Positions 9,340-17,622 of a stretch of 64,000 bases of DNA are shown piece after piece; the stretch's first letter is position 1, and every line of letters starts with the position of its first letter. The translations under genes and the position numbers were made by a program. The notes beneath the pieces are model-generated. The model searched no databases. It was not told the origin of the DNA and worked only from the letters and a program-made list of their open reading frames with translations. The DNA is taken from positions 726,501 through 790,500 of the forward strand of contig NZ_CP152050.1 in NCBI RefSeq assembly GCF_038632915.1, in the 5' to 3' direction. Source of the DNA: Paenisporosarcina sp. FSL H8-0542 (GTDB taxonomy: Bacteria; Bacillota; Bacilli; Bacillales_A; Planococcaceae).

Positions 9340-9348
9340 TTTGTCGAA
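9340..9348 (+). promoter_or_regulatory. Candidate Spo0A box
   Basis: TTTGTCGAA matches the 0A box (TTTGTCRAA). It lies 20 bases from the DnaA box pair and 89 bases before the acetyltransferase start. A 7-base core is common by chance, so this is tentative. Confidence 0.35.
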
Positions 9349-9436
9349 AAATTTTTTTGGAAATATTGACCTTGGAAGGAATTTCAAGAAAAGTAACGAA
9401 TAACTCTATTAGAAAGTTGCAATGGAGGAAACGAAT

Positions 9437-9973
9437 TTGATTGATAAGAATGGGCAAATAACAGTGCGAGAACTGAAAATAGAGGATAAGCACTTATTGG
9501 CAAAATGGCTTTCGGATCCGAAAGTCTTACAATATTATGAAGGAAGGGACAATCCATTTGACTTGGAAAAAGTAAATGAGAAATTCTATAATTGCGATGA
9601 AAATGAAATGAAATGTATGGTTGAATATGAGGATGTTAAAATAGGTTACATCCAGTACTATGAATTGGATGAAGAAACGAGAAATCATTATGGTTATTCT
9701 GATTCACCATATAAGATTTATGGCATGGACCAGTTTATTGGGGAAACAGAGTATTGGAATAGAGGCTTAGGAACTCATCTTGTGAAATCTATGGTAACGT
9801 TCTTGGTTGAGCAAAAACATGCTGAACTTGTAGTAATGGACCCACAGACATGGAATGAACGTGCCATACGGTGTTATGAAAAATGTGGATTCAAGAAGGT
9901 AACTCTATTACCTAAAAATGAACTGCACGAAGGTGAGTATCGTGATTGCTGGCTGATTGAATATCAAAGGTAA
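9437..9973 (+). CDS. GNAT acetyltransferase, aminoglycoside 6'-N-acetyltransferase-like
   Basis: A 178-residue protein of the Acetyltransf_8 type. It holds the acetyl-CoA loop region (RGLGTHLVKSMV), the MDQFIGETEYWNRGLGT block and the AIRCYEKCGF block. Both the order and the wording of these blocks resemble AAC(6')-Ib-type enzymes, which modify aminoglycosides. Many chromosomal homologues have unknown substrates, so resistance is only a possibility. The TTG at 9437 is chosen because GGAGG ends 8 bases before it; the ATG at 9422 overlaps that site. It is transcribed divergently from sda. Confidence 0.8.
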   Translation: MIDKNGQITVRELKIEDKHLLAKWLSDPKVLQYYEGRDNPFDLEKVNEKFYNCDENEMKCMVEYEDVKIGYIQYYELDEETRNHYGYSDSPYKIYGMDQFIGETEYWNRGLGTHLVKSMVTFLVEQKHAELVVMDPQTWNERAIRCYEKCGFKKVTLLPKNELHEGEYRDCWLIEYQR

Positions 9974-9977
9974 CAAA

Positions 9978-9990
9978 AACGGCAAAAGCA
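9978..9990 (+). repeat. Left copy of a 13-bp direct repeat bracketing the palindromic elements
   Basis: AACGGCAAAAGCA occurs here and again at 10425-10437, where it forms the left arm of a hairpin terminator. The intervening 434 bases contain both palindromic repeats and no gene. Confidence 0.6.
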
Positions 9991-10049
9991 ATCAAAATAA
10001 AAGTATAAAAATTCGCATTCTTATCTATTGCACTCTATCGAAAAAGTTT

Positions 10050-10181
10050 ATGGTCGGCTATTTCTTTCGCTTTCCGCGGACGAAACGCTAGCCTCCTCGG
10101 CTCAGCTGTCTATGACAGCTGAGCCTGTGGGGTCTAGCTTATTTCGTTTTTCCGCAGGAGTCTTCAGAAATAACCGACCAT
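10050..10181. repeat. Palindromic intergenic repeat, family A copy 1
   Basis: A 132-bp element bounded by a 16-bp inverted repeat with one mismatch (ATGGTCGGCTATTTCT / AGAAATAACCGACCAT). Inside are the blocks CTTTCCGCGGACGAA, GCCTCCTCGG, GGGGTCT and TTTTTCCGCAGGAGT, plus an internal hairpin (CTCAGCTGTC / GACAGCTGAG). The same blocks recur in copies 2 and 3. Such G+C-rich palindromes are scattered between genes in many Bacilli; short ORFs across it are spurious. Confidence 0.8.
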
Positions 10182-10229
10182 CTTACTAATAAAATAATAT
10201 GAAGAGATACGATAACAGAAGCGAATTCC

Positions 10230-10352
10230 GTTGATTGGAGTGGAGGCGGCGACTTCAGCGAGAACAGCACGAGCTGAAGGCCCCGCAGGAACGTAGTGAC
10301 GAGGAGACTAAAGCCGTGCCCGCGAAACGCGTCCGCCGCAAAGGAAATCAAC
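10230..10352. repeat. Palindromic intergenic repeat, family A copy 2 (reverse orientation)
   Basis: This copy is bounded by GTTGATT / AATCAAC. It carries the family blocks in reverse complement (CCCCGCAGGA, GACGAGGAG, CGAAACGCGTCCGCCG) and has many GC-rich palindromic pairs. Two copies in opposite orientation sit within 300 bases in the same intergenic space. Confidence 0.75.
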
Positions 10353-10423
10353 ATTTTCTTGCATACGCCTCTTTTTCATTAGTATACAGTTATATTCACT
10401 CTTTTTATTTTTTGTCTACAGTC

Positions 10424-10457
10424 TAACGGCAAAAGCATTTAGCTTTTGCCGTTTTTT
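10424..10457 (+). terminator. Hairpin terminator, plus-strand oriented
   Basis: The stem AACGGCAAAAGC / GCTTTTGCCGTT has a short loop and a run of six T. Its T-run faces the plus direction, so it would fit the acetyltransferase gene 450 bases upstream, whose own 3' end carries an isolated copy of the left arm. Confidence 0.8.
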
Positions 10458-10910
10458 CTATTTCTGATCGTGGCGTTTCTCTAAAAATGTAGGACGTATA
10501 GAACCCCAAGGGGCTACATCAAGAGTGAGCGCCAAATCCTTCGTTTCCTCTAAATTAGGACCGGTACCTTGTTCCACATAATATTGTTCAAGCTGTGGTG
10601 TAGTAATTTGCCCACCATAATTTGTTCCTTGTATAGCTCCCCAAAAATGTTCGCTATCCAATCGATCAATAATGGCATAGCCATCTTTGCCTTCTTTTAA
10701 TGAAAAATAAATATCGCCTTCCGGTGCAGAAGAGGAAGATTTCAAATCAGGGTATTGCAACATCACATACTCGCCGTAAAAAGGATCATACGGGTCGTAA
10801 GGCTCGGCTCGTAACACATATTCTTCACCAAACCAAGAAGCTGCAAAGAAGCTCAAAGCAATCAAGCAAATCATCAGTGTCTGTAAGGCAGGAAATAAAA
10901 AGGACTTCAT
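10458..10910 (-). CDS. GDYXXLXY-motif membrane-anchored protein
   Basis: A 150-residue protein with one N-terminal hydrophobic segment (about 8-27) acting as a membrane anchor, then an extracytoplasmic domain. The motif GEYVMLQY (about 46-53) is the GDYXXLXY signature of a small family usually encoded next to DUF2157 membrane proteins, exactly the arrangement here. The start overlaps the stop of the upstream gene by 4 bases (ATGA), showing translational coupling. Function unknown; the pairing suggests one membrane complex. Confidence 0.8.
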   Translation of the reverse strand: MKSFLFPALQTLMICLIALSFFAASWFGEEYVLRAEPYDPYDPFYGEYVMLQYPDLKSSSSAPEGDIYFSLKEGKDGYAIIDRLDSEHFWGAIQGTNYGGQITTPQLEQYYVEQGTGPNLEETKDLALTLDVAPWGSIRPTFLEKRHDQK

Positions 10911-12076
10911 GAAGAGACACCTACTTTCTTCTTGTTAATTCTCCAGGCGATGCCGGACAATGCAAAAAGTAAAAGCGCTCCGATTAGGAAGAATAGGGAG
11001 ACATCCATTCTTCCCCACGCATAAATGAAATACAGGACAAACTGGACAAGAATGAAAAATACAAAGCCAGGTGCAAGTAGTCTGTCTTTACGATGCTCAT
11101 TTATTAAATAAGCAAGTGCGATGACTTCGGCCAAAATGGCAAGACCTATTGCCGATTCATCATAAAGCAGAAGTCCGATTAGACTTAGTGCAGCAACCCA
11201 TTGGAATTTTTTGAATCGGAAATAACTGAACGCGAGTAATGCTGCTCCAACGATAGCCAGAGTGATTGATTCAACAATATTTATCTCGATGAAAGAGAGT
11301 TGGGTTTCTCCCAAAATAGCTAAGTAAACTAGAAGCTGTATTCCCCCTATCATAAGGTAGAGAGGACGTACAATCTGTTCTTTTTCCGGGAAGAAATGAA
11401 TGAAAGCGACAACACCAAATAGTGACCATATTGGCCAAAGTACGTTGTCATATTCAACGACTGACCAAAGTGTGAGTCCTGCTCCAAATAGTAGAATCCA
11501 ACTAAATGAAATCGAGATGGGCGTTTTACTGAAATAAAACCAGGCTAATGAAACAGCTAAGAATGCTCCCCATTCAAACCACCCCAGAGTTACAACGGAA
11601 GTAAATAATACTTGAGCCCCAAAAACAAAAGCGACGATGGCATAAGGAAATTGACGCCAGTGCCAATAATGACCAAGTGCTGCAATGAATATTGCCCATG
11701 GTAAAAACGAATTATATAAGGAAAAATGATATGTTTGGACCGTTACAACGATGCTTGCTGCAAACATGGCCAAACCAATAAGACGGAATATGATTGGTTG
11801 ACCAAATTTTTTCATCTCAGAAAAATGCCCAAGGATGTAAAACAACCACATTACAGAAAGTGTAAGAAATATTCTTAACACATCAGGCATCGCTTGCCAA
11901 TTGGCCGCAATGAAACTGAACACGGCCAATGAAAAGAAGATAAGCCCGATAATCAAAAGCAGTGGGATTTTAACAGGTTTCGGTTGCTTACTTTCAAATG
12001 CAAGAATCTTTTCAACAGTTGATTCGTCGATAAATCCTTCATTTTTCCAACTTTGTAGTTTTTGTTTAAGTACCAC
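10907..12076 (-). CDS. DUF2157 multi-spanning membrane protein
   Basis: A 389-residue protein whose N-terminal 30 residues form a short soluble region (KNEGFIDESTVEKIL), followed by around a dozen hydrophobic helices. This is the DUF2157 layout. The GTG start at 12076 follows AAAGGAG by about 7 bases. It is the first gene of a two-gene operon with the GDYXXLXY protein. No catalytic motif is visible, and the role is unknown. Confidence 0.82.
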   Translation of the reverse strand: MVLKQKLQSWKNEGFIDESTVEKILAFESKQPKPVKIPLLLIIGLIFFSLAVFSFIAANWQAMPDVLRIFLTLSVMWLFYILGHFSEMKKFGQPIIFRLIGLAMFAASIVVTVQTYHFSLYNSFLPWAIFIAALGHYWHWRQFPYAIVAFVFGAQVLFTSVVTLGWFEWGAFLAVSLAWFYFSKTPISISFSWILLFGAGLTLWSVVEYDNVLWPIWSLFGVVAFIHFFPEKEQIVRPLYLMIGGIQLLVYLAILGETQLSFIEINIVESITLAIVGAALLAFSYFRFKKFQWVAALSLIGLLLYDESAIGLAILAEVIALAYLINEHRKDRLLAPGFVFFILVQFVLYFIYAWGRMDVSLFFLIGALLLFALSGIAWRINKKKVGVSS

Positions 12077-12176
12077 GTTACAACTCCTTTATTCTATTTT
12101 TTACATTATAGTTTCTTATTATCAGTATAGACATGTCGTCAACTAGGCCATGGATATTTCCTAGAAAAAGGAATAA

Positions 12177-12403
12177 ATGTACATGGCCCATCCCCATCAT
12201 GATGGAAATGAATTAGTTGGGCAAATTATGTCGGCACTCCCATTTGTGATAGCTCTTATTCTTTATGTATATGCAGTTACATTGACACAGCGTCGATATA
12301 GGAAATGATGGCCGCTATATAGAATCTTTTGTTGGTTACAGGGATTATTTGTACAGCGGCCTCGTGTAGTGACCTTTCAGGATTCGCGAATTACACAATG
12401 AAC
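12177..12403 (+). pseudogene. Remnant of a CtaG-like cytochrome c oxidase assembly protein gene
   Basis: An ATG at 12177 opens a frame reading ALPFVIALILYVYAV then TQRRYRK, ending at TGA 12306-12308. The next frame continues as WPLYRIFCWLQG, and a third frame gives GIICTAAS and FANYTMN. Read together these follow the N-terminal 70 residues or so of the CtaG-type cytochrome c oxidase assembly family (LPF..ALILY..AV..RRYR.WPLYR..CW..G). Two frameshifts and the absence of everything downstream mark it as a relic. The overall order of blocks makes the assignment fairly safe. Confidence 0.7.
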
Positions 12404-12406
12404 AAA

Positions 12407-12456
12407 CAAAAAATACCTCCATTCCATGTAAGGCTACATGAAATGGAGGTATTTTC
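12407..12456 (-). terminator. Rho-independent terminator of the 75-aa protein gene
   Basis: A long stem with few mismatches (AAATACCTCCATT.CATGTA / TACATG.AATGGAGGTATTT) runs into a T-run on the minus strand. The first stem bases overlap the gene's stop. Confidence 0.88.
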
Positions 12457-12682
12457 AATTAGGGTGTATTTCTTCATTGGCTGAAGGATCATTTGTCACT
12501 TTTCGTGCTGGATCATTGATTACTTGTTTGTTCAATTCATCAACAAACAGTATGTCCACCGTTTTCATATCTTCATGCATATCAAATAAGCTCACTTTGT
12601 CCGTTTGTACGGCATCCGGATTATGCATGTAAGGACCTTTAGCCAATCTACGGTCTTCTTCTGTAAACACTTTTTTCTTCAT
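12455..12682 (-). CDS. Small hydrophilic protein of unknown function
   Basis: A 75-residue charged protein with no membrane segment and no recognised motif. It starts at an ATG about 7 bases after GAAAGGATG and ends in a strong terminator, so it is a complete single-gene unit. Acidic and basic residues are mixed throughout, with a Pro/Asn-rich C-terminus. I cannot assign a family; small proteins of this sort are common and lineage-specific in spore formers. Confidence 0.65.
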   Translation of the reverse strand: MKKKVFTEEDRRLAKGPYMHNPDAVQTDKVSLFDMHEDMKTVDILFVDELNKQVINDPARKVTNDPSANEEIHPN

Positions 12683-12946
12683 TGGTTTTCATCCTTTCAA
12701 CTATTTGTAAAAGGTGGCAGAGAACACTCTTATCATGTGCTTTAAATGAATGACTATGTATACACAGTTAACGTTTAAACGGGAAAAGTAATAAGGATTC
12801 CGAAAGGATCATGATGGTAATGACTATTAAAACGAGGTGCTAATTTTTTCCATAACACTTCTTTAAGTCCTTTCTTATGCATATGACAAACTATAGTCCA
12901 TATTTTATCGGTGACTAAATTTCGAATGAAAGTAAGGGGACAGATA

Positions 12947-13672
12947 ATGAAACCGATTATTGGAATCAGTTCGTTTGTGCAGTACGATGGGGATGAATAC
13001 TCTGTATCCATGGCCAATGCCCATGCTATCTTACAGGCGGGGGGCATGCCAGTGATGTTGCCACATTTAGAGGAAAAGTCCGATATAGATGAGTTGGCAC
13101 AATTTTTGGATGGTCTTTACCTGACAGGAGGGTACGATATAGATCCTACACTTTTTGGCGAAGAACCACATCCGATGCTGGGGATTATAGATCCTGCCAG
13201 AGACGTTTTTGAATTAGCTCTTATTCGGAAATTTTTAACGCTCAATAAACCGATTTTGGGTGTTTGTCGAGGAATCCAGTCGTTAAATATCGCCATAGGT
13301 GGAGATATGTATCAAGATATTGGTGCTCAAATAAAGAATGATTTTTTGCAACATCAGCAACGGGCACCTAAGTCGCATGGTTCTCATTTTGTGAATGTAA
13401 CAGTTGGTACGTTGCTGCATCAAATCACTGGGCAACACCGTTTGAAGGTCAATAGTCGCCACCACCAAGCCAATCGCAATGTTCCCTTTCCATTAAGAGT
13501 CAGTGGGAGTGCAAGTGATGGTGTAATTGAAGCTATCGAAAGTGAAGTGCATTCCTTCGTCCTTGGTGTCCAGTGGCATCCAGAAAACATGTTTTTTGGC
13601 GGCGATGAAGCTGCGCGGAAAATTTTCGATGCATTTATAGAAGCTTGCAATAAAAATTTACACCCCCAATAA
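12947..13672 (+). CDS. Class I glutamine amidotransferase-like hydrolase (peptidase C26, gamma-Glu-GABA hydrolase family)
   Basis: A 241-residue protein with the C26 fold. The nucleophile is the Cys in GVCRGIQ, and the His-Glu partners are in GVQWHPE near the C-terminus. YLTGGYDIDP and NSRHHQA are typical of gamma-glutamyl-gamma-aminobutyrate hydrolases (PuuD-like). It should cleave gamma-glutamyl amides; the real substrate is unknown because no polyamine genes are nearby. The ATG at 12947 follows AAGGGGACA by a few bases; the ATG at 12926 has no such site. Confidence 0.85.
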   Translation: MKPIIGISSFVQYDGDEYSVSMANAHAILQAGGMPVMLPHLEEKSDIDELAQFLDGLYLTGGYDIDPTLFGEEPHPMLGIIDPARDVFELALIRKFLTLNKPILGVCRGIQSLNIAIGGDMYQDIGAQIKNDFLQHQQRAPKSHGSHFVNVTVGTLLHQITGQHRLKVNSRHHQANRNVPFPLRVSGSASDGVIEAIESEVHSFVLGVQWHPENMFFGGDEAARKIFDAFIEACNKNLHPQ

Positions 13673-13698
13673 AAATTATTATTGAGGGAGTCACATAT

Positions 13699-14697
13699 TT
13701 ATTTTTTTCGTTTTTTGGCTTCCCTTGCTTGACGCTCCCATATTTTCAAGTGAGGATATGGATCGAATGCCCATTCCGTGCGTCCATTATATTTATACAT
13801 GCCATAATGCAGGTGAGGTGGGAATCGACCTGAAGTTCCTTGTTTCCCATATCCCGAACTTCCCACAAAACCAATAACAGAACCGAGTTCAACGATATCG
13901 CCTTTTGCTAATCCTTCATTAAAATAAGCTAAGTGCGCATAATAGTGATAGGTATTTTGAATATCACGTATACCCACACGCCAACCGCCAAATTGGTTCC
14001 AACCCAGTTCTTCAACAATTCCATATGAGGTCGATTTTACCGGAACGCCATATCCAGCAAATAAGTCAGTGCCTTCGTGAATGCGTCGGCCACCCCATCC
14101 GCGGTTAGCTCCCCAAGTACCTCTATAACTGTAATTCTGATTAAGTGGGATAGGGAAAACATGTTCACCCAGATCCAGTGTGTTGAAGTGTTTATATAAT
14201 TTGGCAATGGTCATGATTTGATCGACGGTTTTTTCACTTTGGTAGTATTCGTATACGGCCAGTTTAAAGTCTTCTTCAGATTGTCCGTAACTGGCTAAAT
14301 AAGAAGACATCGTAAAAAGAATATCTATACTATCTTCTGGATTTGCCATGCCGTCTGCATTCCCGTCTAGTCCATTTCCACCAAAAAATGTGATGGATTC
14401 AGGTGTTATGTCATCTTTATCAGGATTAAACATTCCTGCCCAGTAATCGTCCGAAAATTGAATGGCAATCGTGCCATCTCTCTTCGGAATGTCTTTCCGC
14501 ACTTGCTGAATATTGCGTTCAAACTGATCCACAGCGGCTAAATAGTACCAAGGGACAAGTGTGTTTTCAAATTGTAAATAGTAGCTCATGCGCTCTTCCA
14601 GTATATCCACTTTCGGCTGCTCTTTTGCAGAAACGACGGAACTTATTAGCAAAGACAGTGTAAAAGCGTATAGTGTTAAGTGAAATATTCGTCGCAC
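13699..14697 (-). CDS. M23 family metallopeptidase, LytH-like
   Basis: A 332-residue secreted protein with a signal peptide (about 1-23, cleavage after VSA). A helical transglycosylase-like N-terminal region is followed by a C-terminal LytM/M23 domain. Zinc ligands are visible as HEGTD and HLHYGMYK, with HYYAHL between them. Length and layout resemble B. subtilis LytH (YunA), the L-Ala-D-Glu peptidase that trims spore-cortex peptides. The GTG start at 14697 follows AAAGGAGG by 8 bases. The M23 assignment is firm; LytH identity is an inference from architecture. Confidence 0.8.
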   Translation of the reverse strand: MRRIFHLTLYAFTLSLLISSVVSAKEQPKVDILEERMSYYLQFENTLVPWYYLAAVDQFERNIQQVRKDIPKRDGTIAIQFSDDYWAGMFNPDKDDITPESITFFGGNGLDGNADGMANPEDSIDILFTMSSYLASYGQSEEDFKLAVYEYYQSEKTVDQIMTIAKLYKHFNTLDLGEHVFPIPLNQNYSYRGTWGANRGWGGRRIHEGTDLFAGYGVPVKSTSYGIVEELGWNQFGGWRVGIRDIQNTYHYYAHLAYFNEGLAKGDIVELGSVIGFVGSSGYGKQGTSGRFPPHLHYGMYKYNGRTEWAFDPYPHLKIWERQAREAKKRKK

Positions 14698-14885
14698 TAA
14701 ATAAACCTCCTTTGTGAATCATTACATTAGAATATCCTGTTCCAAATAAATCATAAGTAGTAAACTTGACCAGTTCATTTTTGCCATTCATTAAGTAGAA
14801 ATTCAAACTAATTTTGCACATACTATTATGAATGGTGTAGATAATCGGCTCTCATCATCAAATTTAAAGGCCTCACAAAGAAAGG

Positions 14886-16223
14886 ATGAAGAGTTTGATC
14901 TTTGAACAATCGGAATTAGATAAATGGGTTCAGCAATATCCGCTTTTGGATGATATCATTCGCTTGGAACCGGTTGTATGGTTAAATTCACAGCTTCAAA
15001 AAATGGAAGAAATTGATTCCTTGCCAGTGACGAAAACAGATATGAAGGAAGCCGCAGCGCTATTTCAAAGATTTGCTACTTACTTGGCGAGAGAGTTTCC
15101 TGAAACGAAAGAGACGAATGGCATCATCGAATCACCTCTTCGAAATATAGCGAAAATGAAAAATGAGCTGAATACAAAATACGATGCCAAAATAAATGGG
15201 GAATTGTTTTTAAAATGCGACAATGAATTGCCCATTGCAGGTTCAATTAAAGCACGAGGCGGTATATATGAAGTCCTGTATTATGCGGAAAAGATGGCGC
15301 TAGAAGCAGGTCTAGTTAAAAGAGACGATGATTACAGCGCGTTTTCAAGCGATCATTTCAAGCAATTTTTCAGTCAGTATTCAATCGGTGTTGGCTCTAC
15401 AGGGAATTTGGGTCTGAGTATAGGTATTATTGGCGCAAAATTAGGTTTTCATGTTTCCGTATACATGTCCGCAGATGCTAAGCAATGGAAGAAAGATTTA
15501 TTGCGGGCAAAAGGTGCGACCGTACATGAATTCAAAGGAGATTTTGGCGAAGCCATTTTTGCTGGAAGACAGGAAACGAAAAATAATGTAAAAGGCTATT
15601 TTGTTGATGATGAAGATTCAAAGCATTTATTCCTCGGGTACAGTGTCGCGGCGATTCGTTTGGAAAAACAACTACAAAATGAAAATATACAAGTTGATGC
15701 TGAACATCCTTTATTTGTATATTTACCGTGTGGTGTTGGTGGGTCGCCTGGTGGAATTGCGTTCGGACTAAAACAGGTTTTTGGAGATTATGTACATTGT
15801 TTCTTTGTGGAACCCACTCATTCTCCAGCCGTATTAGTCGGGCTGCTGACAGGGGAAAAAGAAAAAGTATGTGTGCAGAATTTCGGAATCGATAACTTAA
15901 CTGAAGGGGATGGCTTAGCAGTAGGAAGACCGTCATGCTTCGCTTCCTCTATTAGTGAGAAGCTCGTTAGTGGTATTTACACCATGGAGGATGAAGATTT
16001 ATTTAAATTATTGGCATTATTGTCGGATAGTGAAGGGATCCATCTGGAACCATCAGCCACTTCAGGTCTGATAGGACCAGGACTGATATTAGCGTCCGAA
16101 TACGTGAAAGAAAATAACTTGAATACTTCTCAAGCCACACATATCGTTTGGGCAACGGGTGGAGCACTTGTACCAAAACATGACATGAAAAGATTTTATG
16201 AAAAAGGACAAAGCTTACTTTAA
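14886..16223 (+). CDS. dsdA: D-serine ammonia-lyase (D-serine dehydratase)
   Basis: A 445-residue fold-type II PLP enzyme that converts D-serine to pyruvate and ammonia. The PLP lysine is K122 in PIAGSIKARGG; the phosphate loop GVGSTGNLG and the C-terminal ATGGALVP block are typical of DsdA. It is transcribed alone and ends in a strong terminator. The ATG at 14886 is given, but AAAGG touches it directly; a TTG at 14895 would have the better spacing. No LysR-type dsdC regulator or D-serine permease is next to it. Confidence 0.93.
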   Translation: MKSLIFEQSELDKWVQQYPLLDDIIRLEPVVWLNSQLQKMEEIDSLPVTKTDMKEAAALFQRFATYLAREFPETKETNGIIESPLRNIAKMKNELNTKYDAKINGELFLKCDNELPIAGSIKARGGIYEVLYYAEKMALEAGLVKRDDDYSAFSSDHFKQFFSQYSIGVGSTGNLGLSIGIIGAKLGFHVSVYMSADAKQWKKDLLRAKGATVHEFKGDFGEAIFAGRQETKNNVKGYFVDDEDSKHLFLGYSVAAIRLEKQLQNENIQVDAEHPLFVYLPCGVGGSPGGIAFGLKQVFGDYVHCFFVEPTHSPAVLVGLLTGEKEKVCVQNFGIDNLTEGDGLAVGRPSCFASSISEKLVSGIYTMEDEDLFKLLALLSDSEGIHLEPSATSGLIGPGLILASEYVKENNLNTSQATHIVWATGGALVPKHDMKRFYEKGQSLL

Positions 16224-16249
16224 TATAGGTTTTATCATATATACACACA

Positions 16250-16291
16250 AAGACACCCCGAGCAGCTCTGCGACTACTCGGGGTGTCTTGC
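16250..16291 (+). terminator. Rho-independent terminator after dsdA
   Basis: A strong stem (AGACACCCCGAG..AG / CT..CTCGGGGTGTCT) is followed by a short T-rich end, 26 bases after the dsdA stop. Confidence 0.85.
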
Positions 16292-16351
16292 TCTATCATA
16301 TTCAGATGAATACTAGATTATGACTGAGAGAAGTGAGAAAGGAATCTAGGC

Positions 16352-16657
16352 TCAAATAGCAACCTGTAAAATATCAAACCACTGGTCTCTTGTTAAAGAT
16401 ATATACAAAGCCCGTATAGCTGATTCTATGCGTGGCATTTGCCTGAACCCACTATCGGCATAATATGTGCCAGAAGGCTTAAGCAACCACGCTTATGGGA
16501 CTTCGTCAACGCTCATGGCCCCAACTCCTTTTTCAATTTCTTCAAGCTTTTTACGCAATTTAACCGTCTTCTCATCTTGTGAAGTGAAAATAGCTCCAAG
16601 ATGTCTCAACCGTCCTTCTTGGCATAAAATCACCGCCCCATGTTCAAAGTTTTCAAA
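16352..16657 (-). pseudogene. Unidentified gene remnant with an in-frame stop
   Basis: On the minus strand a frame is open from 16657 down to 16352 except for one TAA at 16493-16495. The two halves read like a real, well-mixed protein: GAVILCQEGRLRHLGAIF before the stop and SGTYYADSGFRQMPRIES after it. There is no convincing start or ribosome binding site, and a stop lies just upstream. I could not identify the family. The rest of the 655-base gap up to the ABC importer contains only that importer's promoter. Confidence 0.45.
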
Positions 16658-16773
16658 TTATTTATTAATAATCTTGGTTTAAAAAATAAATATTAGAGGT
16701 ATATGAATATTTAGTTAGCATACATAAAGTTTAAGAATGAAGACTTAAAGACAAAAACGAAGAAATATTAACA

Positions 16774-16803
16774 TTGACTATTTCATTAAGTAGTGAATAT
16801 AAT
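16774..16803 (+). promoter_or_regulatory. Sigma-A-type promoter of the glutamine-type ABC operon
   Basis: TTGACT at 16774-16779 and a perfect TATAAT at 16798-16803 are separated by 18 bases, 75 bases before the first gene of the operon. Confidence 0.7.
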
Positions 16804-16878
16804 TTTATTAATTCTGAAAATTTCTGCTAGAATGAATTATACATATATACATAAGGGTTAAAATTTAGGAGGTCAAGA

Positions 16879-17607
16879 ATGATTGCATTTAAAGAAGTAA
16901 ATAAGTATTTTGGAGATTTTCACGTTTTGAAAGATATTAATCTCACAATCAATAAGGGCGAAGTAGTTGTCATAATTGGACCTTCTGGTTCAGGGAAAAG
17001 TACTTTGCTACGTTGTATGAATCGGTTGGAAACAATTTCTGAAGGTACCCTTATTGTAAATGATGTTTCAGTAGGGGATAAAAAAACGGATATCAATAAG
17101 CTAAGACGCAATATCGGAATGGTATTTCAGCATTTTTATTTATATCCACACAAAACAGTGCTTGAAAACATCATGCTAGCTCCAATGAAAGTATTAGGGC
17201 AATCTGCAAAAGAAGCTAAAGAAACAGCTATGTACTATCTTGATAAAGTAGGTATATCTGATAAGGCCGATGCTTTCCCTTCCCAGCTATCTGGTGGCCA
17301 GCAACAGCGTGTGGCAATTGCACGTGGTCTAGTCATGAAACCCGAAATCATGCTTTTTGATGAGCCGACTTCGGCACTCGATCCCGAAATGATTGGTGAG
17401 GTTCTGGATGTTATGAAAACCCTTGCAAAAGAAGGAATGACGATGGCTGTGGTCACTCATGAAATGGGATTCGCTAAAGAGGTTGCGGACCGAATTGTAT
17501 TTATGGATGAAGGAAAAATTTTAGAAGAAGCAGTTCCGGCTGAATTCTACGAGAATCCCCGTGAAGAGCGGGCTCGTTTGTTCCTCAGTCGTATTTTAAA
17601 TCATTAA
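16879..17607 (+). CDS. glnQ: Polar amino acid ABC transporter, ATP-binding protein (GlnQ type)
   Basis: A 242-residue ATPase. Walker A is GPSGSGKST (about 36-44), the signature is LSGGQQQR, Walker B is [12 protein letters not shown], and the switch His lies in VTHEMGF. The sequence is typical of glutamine/glutamate importers. It is the first gene of a four-gene operon in the order ATPase, binding protein, two permeases, 15 bases before the next gene. The start follows TAGGAGG by 8 bases. It is expected to energise high-affinity uptake of glutamine or a related amino acid; exact specificity is inferred. Confidence 0.9.
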   Translation: MIAFKEVNKYFGDFHVLKDINLTINKGEVVVIIGPSGSGKSTLLRCMNRLETISEGTLIVNDVSVGDKKTDINKLRRNIGMVFQHFYLYPHKTVLENIMLAPMKVLGQSAKEAKETAMYYLDKVGISDKADAFPSQLSGGQQQRVAIARGLVMKPEIMLFDEPTSALDPEMIGEVLDVMKTLAKEGMTMAVVTHEMGFAKEVADRIVFMDEGKILEEAVPAEFYENPREERARLFLSRILNH

Positions 17608-17622
17608 TAGGGGGTAATTGGA

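Noticed and set aside
10139-10426. Two ORFs of 63-71 codons on opposite strands
   Set aside because: They lie inside the palindromic repeats, have no ribosome binding site, and their frames follow the repeat structure.
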